Shown piece after piece: positions 1 to 7,943 of a stretch of DNA of 20,348 bases (the stretch's first letter is position 1; each line of letters begins with the position of its first letter). Under the pieces are notes generated by a model. It was given only the letters and a program-made list of their open reading frames with translations, made no database searches and had not been told where the DNA came from. Location: positions 1 through 20,348 of IMG/VR virus record IMGVR_UViG_3300033143_003152. One strand, written 5' to 3'. Origin of the DNA: a virus. A program made the position numbers and the translations under genes.

Positions 1-27
1 ACACATGGAGGCATGAAGGGAAAATGA
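1..27 (+). CDS. C-terminal end of an upstream gene (partial)
   Basis: The frame starting at base 1 reads T-H-G-G-M-K-G-K and stops at TGA 25-27. That stop overlaps the ATG of the next gene at 24-26 in the ATGA arrangement used repeatedly downstream, so this is probably the tail end of a gene that begins left of the window. Nothing can be said about its function. An alternative reading is a four-codon leader starting at ATG 13, which is less likely in such a compact operon. Confidence 0.4.
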   Translation, partial: THGGMKGK

Positions 28-1994
28 GTGAATTAATTACTACTAGTTCAAAGGTAGTAAGCCAGATCGTTGAGGATATGCAGCAGCAGAGATTGGAGAA
101 TAGGGAAAAACGGAGGCTTGTAAAACAGAACTGGGAGAGATTGCGGAAACAGAGCGAAGGCTTTTCACGATTTGATAGACAGCAGCCGATTCTTGATTAT
201 GAAAATACAAGGATGTTTTTTGATATTATGCCTGATAATTCCTGGAAAGATCAGCGGTGTTTTATCGTAGGAGGCGGCAAAAGCTTAAAGGATTTTAAAT
301 TTTCTAAGCTCAAAAATGAACTGGTGATTGGCATAAATAGAGCATATGAGAAGATTGATTGTACTGTTAATTTTGCAATGGATCACAGTCTTTATGAATG
401 GATAATAAACGGTGATTTGGGTATGGAATCGAAGAACAAGTTTAATGATTTTAGGGGTATCAAAGTCTGGCTTGATTCTGCCGGCTATGACTACCCAGAT
501 GGCATACATATTTTAAATAAATCAACCGGCAATGCCTTCAGTAAATCCTTAAAAGACGGTATTATCGGGGGGTCCAACTCTGGGTTAGGGGCTTTAAACT
601 TAGCCATATGCCTGGGGGCCAATCCCATATATTTGCTTGGGTTTGACATGAAGGGCGAGAATGGAAAACAAAGCTGGTGGCATAGTGGATATCCGGAAAA
701 ACAACGAGAGAAAGTATATAAACATTTTATCGAAAGTTTTAATAAAGCAGCTCCGGCTTTAAAAAGTCGAGGCATTGAGGTTATAAATCTTAATCCTGAA
801 AGTGAATTGAAGTGCTTTAAATTTGGAGATATCAATAATATTCCTGCTATAAAACGGCCAATAATCATATCATTTTATACGAAAAATACAGGTTATGAAT
901 CACAAGTTGAACATTTGAAAGCTTCAGTTAAGCGGTTTAATCTGGATAGCGACATTGTAGGCATTGTTGATAAGGGCGATTGGCATAAAAACGTGTATTA
1001 TAAGCCTAAATTTATTATGAGAATGTTGAAGAAACATGCAGGCCGCCCTGTAGTTTATGTCGATGCAGATGCTGTAATCAAAGCTAATCCAGTTTTATTT
1101 AACAATTATAATTGTGACTTTGCCTGTCATTTCTTCCAAAACCGGGAGTTGCTATCTGGTACTATTTATTTTGGCAATACAAGAGGATCTCGGTACATTG
1201 TTAATAAATGGCTTGAGGAAGACCGCTTGCATCCGAATACACATATGCCACAGAAGAATTTGAGGACTGTATTTGATAAACAGAAAAAGAATATCATATG
1301 GAAAAAGCTACCGGTTGAATATTGCCGGATTTATGATAGCCGGGACAAGCTAAATGGGAGACCGGTAATAGTGCATTATCAATTAAGTCGCATGTATAAA
1401 AAAACAAGAGCGCGGCGATTCAAATACACAATGAAGCAATCGCTTGTTGAGATCCAGGCATTTTGTAAGGATAAAAATATTTGTCTTTTAGGCAATGCAG
1501 ATTCTATATTACGCAGGGCGCATAATATAGATTCATTTGATATAGTTTGCAGAATGAACCGGGGATCACCAAAAGGAAAAGAAAAATATATAGGCAGCAG
1601 GACTGATATTCTATTCACATCAACCGGGATGAGTGGCCGGATGATCCAATCTGAATTTGACCCGAAGCATTTAGTCTGGATGACAGTTTGCTATAGGCTG
1701 GCCAGCCCCTATACTTTAAGAAATGCAATTCAGAATCCCACTGAGGATTGGAATGAACTTTATAAAAAGCTAAAAATGAATCCTACAACCGGACTTATGG
1801 CCTTATATTTCATTTTAAATCATATTAAATTCAAAAGCTTAACAATATATGGATTTGACTTTTTTGCCACAAAGACTTGGTACAATACCCATATCGATAG
1901 CGGTCAGAAACACAGCGGAAGGAAGGAGAAAGCCTTGTTTATGGATATGATAAAGGATAATCCGAAAATTAAGTTTAAGGGGAAGATAACATGA
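24..1994 (+). CDS. Three-domain glycosyltransferase: DUF115/MptE-like + GT-A sugar transferase-like + GT29 sialyltransferase-like
   Basis: This 656-residue protein looks like three sugar-related domains in one chain. Residues ~76-270 resemble the DUF115/MptE-like family seen in phage and flagellin-glycosylation loci: FIVGGGKSL at 80-88, GSNSGLGALN at 183-192 and LLGFDMKGE at 204-212. Residues ~280-455 resemble a Nucleotid_trans-type GT-A transferase, with YVDADA at 345-350 supplying a DxD-type metal/nucleotide site and IVHYQLSR near 449-456. Residues ~484-650 resemble GT29 sialyltransferases: ICLLGNADS at 486-494, CRMNRG at 509-514, GSRTD at 524-528, NPTTGLMAL at 586-594, YGFDFF at 609-614, then H623, H630 and E635. 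The first ~75 residues are charged and helical. GGAGG at 7-11 and GAAGGG at 15-20 lie upstream of the ATG. Its stop overlaps the next gene by ATGA. Family calls come from motif recognition only; substrate and acceptor are unknown. Confidence 0.8.
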   Translation: MSELITTSSKVVSQIVEDMQQQRLENREKRRLVKQNWERLRKQSEGFSRFDRQQPILDYENTRMFFDIMPDNSWKDQRCFIVGGGKSLKDFKFSKLKNELVIGINRAYEKIDCTVNFAMDHSLYEWIINGDLGMESKNKFNDFRGIKVWLDSAGYDYPDGIHILNKSTGNAFSKSLKDGIIGGSNSGLGALNLAICLGANPIYLLGFDMKGENGKQSWWHSGYPEKQREKVYKHFIESFNKAAPALKSRGIEVINLNPESELKCFKFGDINNIPAIKRPIIISFYTKNTGYESQVEHLKASVKRFNLDSDIVGIVDKGDWHKNVYYKPKFIMRMLKKHAGRPVVYVDADAVIKANPVLFNNYNCDFACHFFQNRELLSGTIYFGNTRGSRYIVNKWLEEDRLHPNTHMPQKNLRTVFDKQKKNIIWKKLPVEYCRIYDSRDKLNGRPVIVHYQLSRMYKKTRARRFKYTMKQSLVEIQAFCKDKNICLLGNADSILRRAHNIDSFDIVCRMNRGSPKGKEKYIGSRTDILFTSTGMSGRMIQSEFDPKHLVWMTVCYRLASPYTLRNAIQNPTEDWNELYKKLKMNPTTGLMALYFILNHIKFKSLTIYGFDFFATKTWYNTHIDSGQKHSGRKEKALFMDMIKDNPKIKFKGKIT

Positions 1995-2950
1995 AAATAG
2001 CAATCGTAAGGGATACTGTCCCGAAAAATGTTTGGGCTGTGTACTGGGAGCAGGCTTGCAAGGATAAGAAGCTTGATTATAAGAAATTTAATAGCCGGGA
2101 TCCTGATTTTATGAGCCAGATATTGAAATATCAGCCTGATCGGGTGCTATGGCGAAGTGGAAACAGCCCCCGCAATAAGATAAAAGACGAACCGCAACGA
2201 TATCTCCTTGAACAGAATGGGCTGAGAATTGTTCCAAATTGGAAAACCCATTGGCCTTATGACCATAAAGTAAGGGAAACGTATCTTTTTAATCTGCACA
2301 AGATTCCGCATCCTAAAACTACAATATTCTGGCAGGAGGAAGACGCGCGGGAATACGTTAAAAAGGCAGAGTATCCATTTGTGATAAAAGCTGATGGTGG
2401 GGCCGGCAGCAAAAGTTTTAAGTTTATAGAATCGAAAAAACAGGCTAAAAAAATGATTGAACAATCGTTTCAGGGGCCTGGGTGTTTTACGGGGCGAGGA
2501 CGGGAAAAGTACATTCTTTATACTCAGGAATATGTGAAGATAGATTTTGTCTGGAGAGTAATCGTAATGAAAGACGAAATCGGTATGGGATACAAAGCAA
2601 ATTTCCGGCCCGGTACGCTGAAAGCAAGCGGACAGGGATTCTTAACTCATGTTCTGCCACCTAGAAAATTATTCACTATGGCAAGAAATATAAATATTAA
2701 ACTTGGATTCGATTGGATGGCATATGATATCGTTTGGAACGATAAAGCAAAAGAATACCAGGTACTTGAAATGTGCGATACTGTAGGCCAGACAGGACAT
2801 GGGGGGCGCAGCGAAACGCTTTATTACCGCAGCGGCCGATGGTATGCGAGAAAGGAAACCAAAAAAATTCAGGAATATGTCTTTAAATTATTCGTATTAG
2901 ACGAAATGAAGCCTGAACCGGCAGAACCGGCAGAGGCTCCGGGGTGCTGA
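1991..2950 (+). CDS. ATP-grasp domain ligase
   Basis: A 319-residue protein with the layout of ATP-grasp carboxylate-amine ligases (RimK/glutathione synthetase-like). Residues ~100-135 carry the segment before the nucleotide-binding lysine and the motif PFVIKADGGAGSKSF (129-143), with K133 the likely ATP-binding lysine and the glycine-rich loop after it. DWMAYDIVW (241-249) and YQVLEMCDT (256-264) correspond to the C-terminal metal/ATP region; the usual E-x-N is E260-M-C here. Enzymes of this fold activate a carboxylate with ATP and join it to an amine, which would fit adding an amino acid or similar amide to a sugar or protein, but the substrate is not visible. The C-terminus ends in a Pro-Ala-Glu repeat tail (308-317). 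It overlaps both neighbours (ATGA at 1991, TGATG at 2948), so it is translated with the glycosyltransferases. Confidence 0.75.
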   Translation: MKIAIVRDTVPKNVWAVYWEQACKDKKLDYKKFNSRDPDFMSQILKYQPDRVLWRSGNSPRNKIKDEPQRYLLEQNGLRIVPNWKTHWPYDHKVRETYLFNLHKIPHPKTTIFWQEEDAREYVKKAEYPFVIKADGGAGSKSFKFIESKKQAKKMIEQSFQGPGCFTGRGREKYILYTQEYVKIDFVWRVIVMKDEIGMGYKANFRPGTLKASGQGFLTHVLPPRKLFTMARNINIKLGFDWMAYDIVWNDKAKEYQVLEMCDTVGQTGHGGRSETLYYRSGRWYARKETKKIQEYVFKLFVLDEMKPEPAEPAEAPGC

Positions 2951-3615
2951 TGAAAGTTACAGTAATTATCCCCAGCTGCTCATCTGAGCGGTTACCAATG
3001 CTTGTAAAAACGATTTGGTCAGTTCTGCAAGGACTATATAAATATGTTCATCCGGTTATTGTCGCTGATGGCAACGAGGAGATTTATAGCAGGATTAAAA
3101 AGGAATTTAAAAGGGATCAAGTCACTGTTATTTTAAATCCGAATAGAAAGGACTGGGTATATACGGTAAATAGTGTGCTAAAGCATATTGATTCTGATTA
3201 TTATATCTACGCTTCAGATGATCTTGTATTTCCTCCGGATTGCATAAAAAATGCTGTTAATGTTATGCAAAGGGATTATCCGGATGGTGATGGTGTGGTG
3301 AGTATAGGCCGAAAAAATCGTTGCGTATTCGGGCTTATGGGTAATAAATTTGTAAATAGATTCCCGGATAGGCAAGTTTTTTGTCCTGATTATATTCATT
3401 ATTGTTCAGATTCTGAGCTTTTAGGGACAGTTAAAAGGCTGGGAAAGCTGACATATCCGCCTGACAGGCAATGCCAGGTCAAGCATTTCAGGATGAAGGA
3501 TGAAACTTGGCGGCTGGCCCGGAGAGCCAGATCCAGGGATAGAGAGATTCACAGAGAGCGGCAGGAAAAAGGTTATCAATGGGGGATTGATTTTAATCGG
3601 GTAACAAGCAGATGA
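2950..3615 (+). CDS. GT2-family glycosyltransferase
   Basis: A 221-residue protein starting VTVIIPSCSSERL at residues 3-15, the classic N-terminal strand of GT-A fold family 2 transferases. VIVADGNEE lies at 36-44 and an acidic site YASDDLVFPPD at 87-97 replaces the DxD motif. The C-terminal part (KHFRMKDETW, then a charged helix and YQWGIDF) resembles the short GT2 proteins found in phage genomes. The chosen start is ATG 2950, which overlaps the previous stop as TGATG; an in-frame GTG at 2944 would add two residues. It most likely moves a sugar from a nucleotide donor in the cytoplasm; no membrane segment is seen. The length is that of a bare catalytic domain. Donor and acceptor are unknown. 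Confidence 0.8.
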   Translation: MKVTVIIPSCSSERLPMLVKTIWSVLQGLYKYVHPVIVADGNEEIYSRIKKEFKRDQVTVILNPNRKDWVYTVNSVLKHIDSDYYIYASDDLVFPPDCIKNAVNVMQRDYPDGDGVVSIGRKNRCVFGLMGNKFVNRFPDRQVFCPDYIHYCSDSELLGTVKRLGKLTYPPDRQCQVKHFRMKDETWRLARRARSRDREIHRERQEKGYQWGIDFNRVTSR

Positions 3616-4445
3616 TAAAGATATATTATGTCCCAGGCTATAGAATAACAAGGGAATATCGACTAATTCAACAAGGGTTGGAGAATAACCCCAGGGTAAA
3701 GCTTGTTAAAACTGCAAAAGAAAGTGATTTTATCTTCCATTTTTATTATGTATCGAAGCACTCAAAGCATTACAAGGCGAAATATGACCCGGAAAAAACC
3801 GTTTTAATTGATTATCATGATAGCCCCAGGTGGATGTCAGGAGTTCCATGTATGGCATATTTTAAACGGAGCTGGGTAAAATTGGCTATTAGAGGATATG
3901 GAGTTATCAAGGTTCCAATCAGCCGGCCTAAAAATTGCTATCCAATAAGCTTTGCAATCATGGATGAGTTTATAATTAAAGACAGTCCGAAAAGGGATAT
4001 CTGGCTGACCTGCACATTGCGAGAGCATGGCCGGCATTTAAACAGAGTCCGGGTTTCAGAACTGCTAGAGTCTATGAAGATAAAAGGAAAGGTACAGATA
4101 GGCGATTTAAATGATGGGTCTATGCGGGGCTTTAACGATGACAAGATGCGGGATTATTTCAAAATAATGAAAAGAAGTCGAATTGTTGTAACCTGCAATC
4201 CTAATCCCTGGGAAGGCGATCACAGGACTTGGGAAGCGTTTGCAAGCGGGGCGCTGGTGTTTATTGACAGGATGTTTACCCCGATAGACCACCCGCTTAT
4301 AGATGGAAAACATTGTATATTTTATGATATATCCGGGCCGGGATTTGAATTGTTGCAGGAGAAGATAAGATATTACATAGATAATCCGGCCAAAGCCGCT
4401 GCGATTGCCAAAACAGGCTATGATTTTACATCAATGAGCTTATGA
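3612..4445 (+). CDS. Glycosyltransferase, CgeB/exostosin-like GT-B type
   Basis: A 277-residue protein whose second half resembles the Glyco_trans_1_2 (CgeB/YkvP-like) or exostosin-like domain. The key stretch is VTCNPNPWEGDHRTWEAFA at 193-211, with E208 in the position of the conserved nucleotide-binding glutamate, followed by SGALVFID (212-219), DGKHCIFYD (231-239) and a C-terminal helix with IDNPAKAAAIA. The first half contains VLIDYHDSP (64-72) and looks like the smaller N-terminal Rossmann-like half of a GT-B enzyme, shorter than full-length members. ATGA overlaps join it to both neighbours. It probably transfers a sugar as part of the same glycan as the neighbouring enzymes. Whether it is GT4-like or exostosin-like cannot be settled by eye. 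Confidence 0.72.
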   Translation: MIKIYYVPGYRITREYRLIQQGLENNPRVKLVKTAKESDFIFHFYYVSKHSKHYKAKYDPEKTVLIDYHDSPRWMSGVPCMAYFKRSWVKLAIRGYGVIKVPISRPKNCYPISFAIMDEFIIKDSPKRDIWLTCTLREHGRHLNRVRVSELLESMKIKGKVQIGDLNDGSMRGFNDDKMRDYFKIMKRSRIVVTCNPNPWEGDHRTWEAFASGALVFIDRMFTPIDHPLIDGKHCIFYDISGPGFELLQEKIRYYIDNPAKAAAIAKTGYDFTSMSL

Positions 4446-4996
4446 AGATACGACCTTCACAGCATGTGACAGAATTTAGGACATATCTGGAGTTATGTGA
4501 GTTATATTTAAAACGCATGAAAATAAGAAATCCCCTGATTGTAGAATTGGGAGTATATAACAATGCTCAGAAGAAGTTTTACAAACAGCTTTTAAATGCT
4601 GAACATATCGGAGTTGACGCATCGAATAAGCGAAGTGAACCGGATATTTTAGGCAATACTCATGATCCTGAGACACTAAAGGCGCTAAAAGAAAAGCTTG
4701 GTGGCCGGCCAATCGATATCCTTTTCATTGACGCTGGACACGAATACGAAGATATAAAAAAAGATTATAAAATGTATGCTCCCCTCTGCTCTGGAATAGT
4801 TGCACTTCACGATACAGAATTGAGACGAAACACATCAAGAACATCGGCCCAAGTATGGCGATTTTGGGACGAACTAAAAGAAAAGGGGAGAAAAGCGATA
4901 GATGGACATGAAGATTATTTGTTTGTATCGTTGCATCAAAGACATTATGAAAAATGGAATAAAAACGTAGGATTAGGAATAATAATAAAACAATGA
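4442..4996 (+). CDS. Class I SAM-dependent methyltransferase, Methyltransf_24-like
   Basis: A 184-residue protein with the outline of a small Rossmann-fold methyltransferase. LIVELGVYNNAQ at 32-43 sits where motif I (the SAM-binding loop) is expected, followed by HIGVDAS (55-61). IDILFIDAGHEYEDIKKDY (91-109) and IVALHDTE (119-126) are typical of the Methyltransf_24 and cephalosporin-hydroxylase-like group that often accompanies glycosyltransferases and methylates sugars. Motif I is degenerate: the usual second and third glycines are replaced by Tyr-Asn-Asn-Ala, so SAM binding may be altered or the enzyme inactive. It overlaps its neighbours by ATGA at both ends, so it is co-translated with the cassette. 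Glycan O-methylation is the leading guess. Confidence 0.68.
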   Translation: MKIRPSQHVTEFRTYLELCELYLKRMKIRNPLIVELGVYNNAQKKFYKQLLNAEHIGVDASNKRSEPDILGNTHDPETLKALKEKLGGRPIDILFIDAGHEYEDIKKDYKMYAPLCSGIVALHDTELRRNTSRTSAQVWRFWDELKEKGRKAIDGHEDYLFVSLHQRHYEKWNKNVGLGIIIKQ

Positions 4997-5604
4997 AAAA
5001 GTTTGTAATCTATACCGGAGTTTTTGGAAAGCCTTGCCGGTCCCGTATCCCTGGTATATCCAGTCAGGATTATGATGCTTTTTGTTATACTGATATTGAG
5101 ATTGAGAATGATTTCTATGAAGTGAAACCTTTTTACAAAAGCAATCTTGACCCTGTACGCCGGAATCGGTTTATTAAGATTATGATTCCTGATGAGCTTT
5201 TCGATAATTACGAATACAGCTTATATATAGATTATAAGCATCCGCTGAAAGTTGACTTTGACTGGCTCATGAAATGCTTAGGAAATAAACACGATTTCCT
5301 GGTGAGTAAGCATCTGAAGCGCAACTGTATCTATGAGGAAGGCGAAGTCTGTCTTGCCAAAGGTAAGGGGGATAGGCTGGAAATATTAAATCAATTAGAG
5401 CTTTACCGGAGCAAGAACTATCCAAAAAATAATGGACTATATGCTAATTACTGGATATTCCGTAGGCATACGACCCGATTAAAAGCGATGATGATTATCT
5501 GGTGGGGGCATGTATTAAATTATTCCCATCGGGACCAACTGAGCTTGCCTTATGTTTTATGGGAGAATAACTATAAAATTTCTATGTATAAGAGGAGAAA
5601 ATAA
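4993..5604 (+). CDS. DUF616 (TOD1/MUCI70-like) glycosyltransferase domain protein
   Basis: A 203-residue protein matching the DUF616 / TOD1-MUCI70 glycosyltransferase-like pattern throughout. The order is YDAFCYTDI (27-35), RRNRFIKIMIP (56-66), YSLYIDYKH (75-83), NCIYEEGEVC (111-120), a Tyr-Pro-x-x-x-Gly-Leu stretch near 143-149, and SHRDQLSLPYVLW (178-190). Such domains occur in plant cell-wall enzymes and in bacterial and phage polysaccharide loci, and are predicted GT-A fold transferases. It is the last gene of the sugar cassette: it starts in an ATGA overlap and its TAA abuts the next ATG (TAAATG), with AGGAG just before. The acceptor is unknown. Confidence 0.75.
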   Translation: MKKFVIYTGVFGKPCRSRIPGISSQDYDAFCYTDIEIENDFYEVKPFYKSNLDPVRRNRFIKIMIPDELFDNYEYSLYIDYKHPLKVDFDWLMKCLGNKHDFLVSKHLKRNCIYEEGEVCLAKGKGDRLEILNQLELYRSKNYPKNNGLYANYWIFRRHTTRLKAMMIIWWGHVLNYSHRDQLSLPYVLWENNYKISMYKRRK

Positions 5605-5871
5605 ATGGCAATAAAACAAAAACTAAACGCCGCCTGGCAAACTAACGAAGCTATGGACGCCGTGTTTGAGGTACGGGCACAGGTTGAGAATGCCTATAAC
5701 GTACTTCAGGAGAGTATCGCAAGGATTAATGAGATTACCTCCGATGCAAGTTTTGCCAATGTAGACGCCGAGATTAAAACTGAGGGTGTGGCAATAATAA
5801 GCATTTTAAACCAGAGTAAGCAGGCTTTAGATGGACATCTTGGCTTCATAAACTGGAGGAAACCTGAATAA
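5605..5871 (+). CDS. Small helical phage protein of unknown function
   Basis: An 88-residue protein not recognised as a named family. It is almost wholly helical in appearance, with the pattern of a long amphipathic helix (roughly residues 5-45) and a second helix from 50 to 75. It has no signal peptide or membrane segment. AGGAG lies a few bases before its ATG, and its TAA overlaps the next gene's ATG (TAATG at 5869-5873). Its place just before a large fibre-like protein suggests a structural accessory or small decoration protein, but this is inference from position. Confidence 0.65.
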   Translation: MAIKQKLNAAWQTNEAMDAVFEVRAQVENAYNVLQESIARINEITSDASFANVDAEIKTEGVAIISILNQSKQALDGHLGFINWRKPE

Positions 5872-7943
5872 TGGCAATCAATTTCACCTATGACGAGGCG
5901 ACAAATAAAGTAGTCGTAACTGGAGGGACTTCTGGTACTCCTGCAACTTTTACCAACTTTGTAACATTTGACCGAGCAGGAGTAGATACAATATTGCTTT
6001 CCGCTGGCTCGCCCGCCTCAGACTTAGCCTTGACTTATGCGGTGCGACCCGTTGAGGATTTGGCTATTCTGGTTAAATGTGTAGTCGCCAACAAGACTGC
6101 CGAAGCTGATTTTATCTTTATCACTGGCAAGGATTGGAGAGGTGCAGCTCAGACTGAAAGCATAGATGTAACCGCAGGGAATGGAAGCTATACAACGACA
6201 AAATACTGGTCAGAAATAACTTCTCTTGATTGTTCAGACAATGCTGCTGGCGGTGGTGTGGTTTGGGCTGATGGTGATTTATCTGTTACTCAGGATGTAT
6301 GGGGAGTTATTTGGGATTATGGAAATAGGCAGTATCGGATAGATGCCAAATTTCCAATAGGAGACACCACTACCCCAACATATTTTAAGAGCATTGATGA
6401 AAGTGTATATTTTTCCTTTGAAACCTATGTTACAGATAATGCTGATTTAAAAATAGGTGAAAAAAGAGTTAATTATCCACAGAAGGGGTCTTATTGGGAT
6501 TTGCCTTCGGTAATTGGTTGGGATGCCTATATTTTAGCTAGTAGCGGGTCAGCACTTGGGATTTATGGCTCAGTTTTAAAATTCAGAGTCGCTGGTTGGG
6601 TACAAATTTATAACCCTGAAATTTATGATTCAGTAATTATGGGGGATACTGTAATAAAGAACCCCATCTTTCAGGGAAATAATATAAGGATATACAATAC
6701 TTATTTTACAAACTTTCAAAATAGTATTTCTATCTGGGCAAGTCCAGTTGCGTTTGATAATTGTCACATAGATGGTATCGGAATAGCAATTAATGGCAAA
6801 AATACAGCGACAGTAAAAGGTGTAGATATAACAGACCTTTTGGGGGGTCGTTGGCATTCAGATGTGGGGTCTAACGGCCCAAACACCTTAAATTTTCTTG
6901 ACCCCAAATTTATTTTAAGCGTAATTCGGCATAGCAATGTGGGGAATATTACAACGCATCAACTCACCTGCAACATCCATATTGCCGATAAAGATGGGGC
7001 TGATTTAGCTGGGGTAACTGTGGACTGTGAAGACCAATTTGGGGTTGCTGTTTGGGCTGCTGGCACTATCGCTACAAATGCAGGCGGAGATATAGCAGAG
7101 CAGATAATAACCTATAAGAAGTGGGAAGGGCTAGGAGACCCCCCTTCTGTAACTGAATACTCCCCCCATAAATTCACAATATCCAAAGCGGGCTATGAAA
7201 CAATGGTGCTGGATGCGGTGACGGTGGATGGGAAAATTGGCTGGCATTTAGAACTATTGGATGAATTAGCTGAAGGCGATGTAAGGGATGGGGTTGCATA
7301 TGGCGAAGATAGCGAGGGAAATCTTGAGCTTCCGGCTGCTGGGGATGTCGAGGATGGAGTAGGATTTGGTTCAAATGGTGTTGAATTTACCGGCGACTTT
7401 GAAGTACCCCCAGAGGCGGATGTAAGAGATGGGGAAGGCTATGGTGCGGGAGGTGCTGAATTTGAGGGAGATTTGGATTTGCCAGCTATAGGGGATGTTG
7501 AAAAAGGAGTCCAATTTGATAGCCTGACAAAGACAGGTACTTTCAAGAGTCCGGCTGAACCAGATGTAAGAGATGGCGAGGGGTACGGTGAAGATGATAC
7601 AGAGTTTACCGGAACTTTAGACTTGCCTGCGGAAGCTGATGTTGAAGATGGCGTAACATTTGACGGGGCAACTAAAGAGGGTAATTTTGAAGCTCCGGCG
7701 GAGGCAGATGTTGAGGATGGTGTAGGATACGGCTCAAATGGGGCAGAGTTTGAAGGCGACTTAGAGCTTCCAGCCGAGGAAGATGTTGAAGTCGGGGTTG
7801 GATATGGCTCATTGGGGACGGAATTTGAAGGAACTTATCTGGGCTTGAGGGGCAATAATTTAACAGCCGTATTAGAAAAAAGCGTTGCTCTAACAGGATA
7901 CTTGGAAAAGAAAGTAAGCCTTACAGGGGAGCTTAAATCATGA
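5871..7943 (+). CDS. Large beta-rich fibre-like structural protein with C-terminal DV/DG/YG repeats
   Basis: This 690-residue protein looks like a modular phage fibre or decoration protein. Residues ~1-330 are beta-rich and Gly/Thr/Asn-rich. Residues ~230-320 have a run of short strands with Asn-Ile/Val turns suggestive of a beta-helix. Residues ~365-465 resemble an Ig-like or carboxypeptidase-regulatory-like beta sandwich (DKDGADLAGVTVDC, then HKFTISKAGYETM). Residues ~469-660 hold eight ~24-residue repeats (separate entry). The last 27 residues repeat LTxxLEKxVx about three times. There is no signal peptide, coiled coil or enzymatic motif. GGAGG at 5855-5859 precedes the ATG. It is the first large structural gene after the sugar cassette, so it is a candidate glycan acceptor, though not an established one. 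It could be a tail fibre, head fibre or whisker. Confidence 0.72.
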   Translation: MAINFTYDEATNKVVVTGGTSGTPATFTNFVTFDRAGVDTILLSAGSPASDLALTYAVRPVEDLAILVKCVVANKTAEADFIFITGKDWRGAAQTESIDVTAGNGSYTTTKYWSEITSLDCSDNAAGGGVVWADGDLSVTQDVWGVIWDYGNRQYRIDAKFPIGDTTTPTYFKSIDESVYFSFETYVTDNADLKIGEKRVNYPQKGSYWDLPSVIGWDAYILASSGSALGIYGSVLKFRVAGWVQIYNPEIYDSVIMGDTVIKNPIFQGNNIRIYNTYFTNFQNSISIWASPVAFDNCHIDGIGIAINGKNTATVKGVDITDLLGGRWHSDVGSNGPNTLNFLDPKFILSVIRHSNVGNITTHQLTCNIHIADKDGADLAGVTVDCEDQFGVAVWAAGTIATNAGGDIAEQIITYKKWEGLGDPPSVTEYSPHKFTISKAGYETMVLDAVTVDGKIGWHLELLDELAEGDVRDGVAYGEDSEGNLELPAAGDVEDGVGFGSNGVEFTGDFEVPPEADVRDGEGYGAGGAEFEGDLDLPAIGDVEKGVQFDSLTKTGTFKSPAEPDVRDGEGYGEDDTEFTGTLDLPAEADVEDGVTFDGATKEGNFEAPAEADVEDGVGYGSNGAEFEGDLELPAEEDVEVGVGYGSLGTEFEGTYLGLRGNNLTAVLEKSVALTGYLEKKVSLTGELKS
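7276..7850 (+). repeat. Eight tandem ~24-residue protein repeats inside the fibre-like gene
   Basis: Translated in the gene's frame, the unit reads roughly D-V-(R/E)-D-G-V-x-(Y/F)-G/D, five or six variable residues, E-F-x-G-x-L-x-L-P-A-x-A. Eight copies start near residues 470, 492, 517, 542, 566, 591, 615 and 640. Copies alternate between a YG type with Glu-Phe-x-Gly and an FD type lacking it, such as VTFDGATKEG. At the DNA level the copies are well diverged, so this is an old protein repeat, not a recent DNA duplication. Similar DVR-G-YG repeats occur in other phage structural proteins. The repeat probably forms a beta-solenoid or chain of small beta units. Confidence 0.8.

Noticed and set aside
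491-868. Antisense open frame of 125 codons
   Set aside because: It lies wholly opposite the motif-bearing first domain of the three-domain transferase, has no recognisable domain and no independent start signal.
2482-2664. Plus-strand 60-codon frame inside the ATP-grasp gene
   Set aside because: It is an alternative frame within a gene with clear ATP-grasp motifs, with a composition unlike the neighbours.
7276-7850. Repeats considered as a CRISPR array
   Set aside because: The repeats are protein-level, with diverged DNA, in frame and without spacers; they belong to the fibre-like gene.
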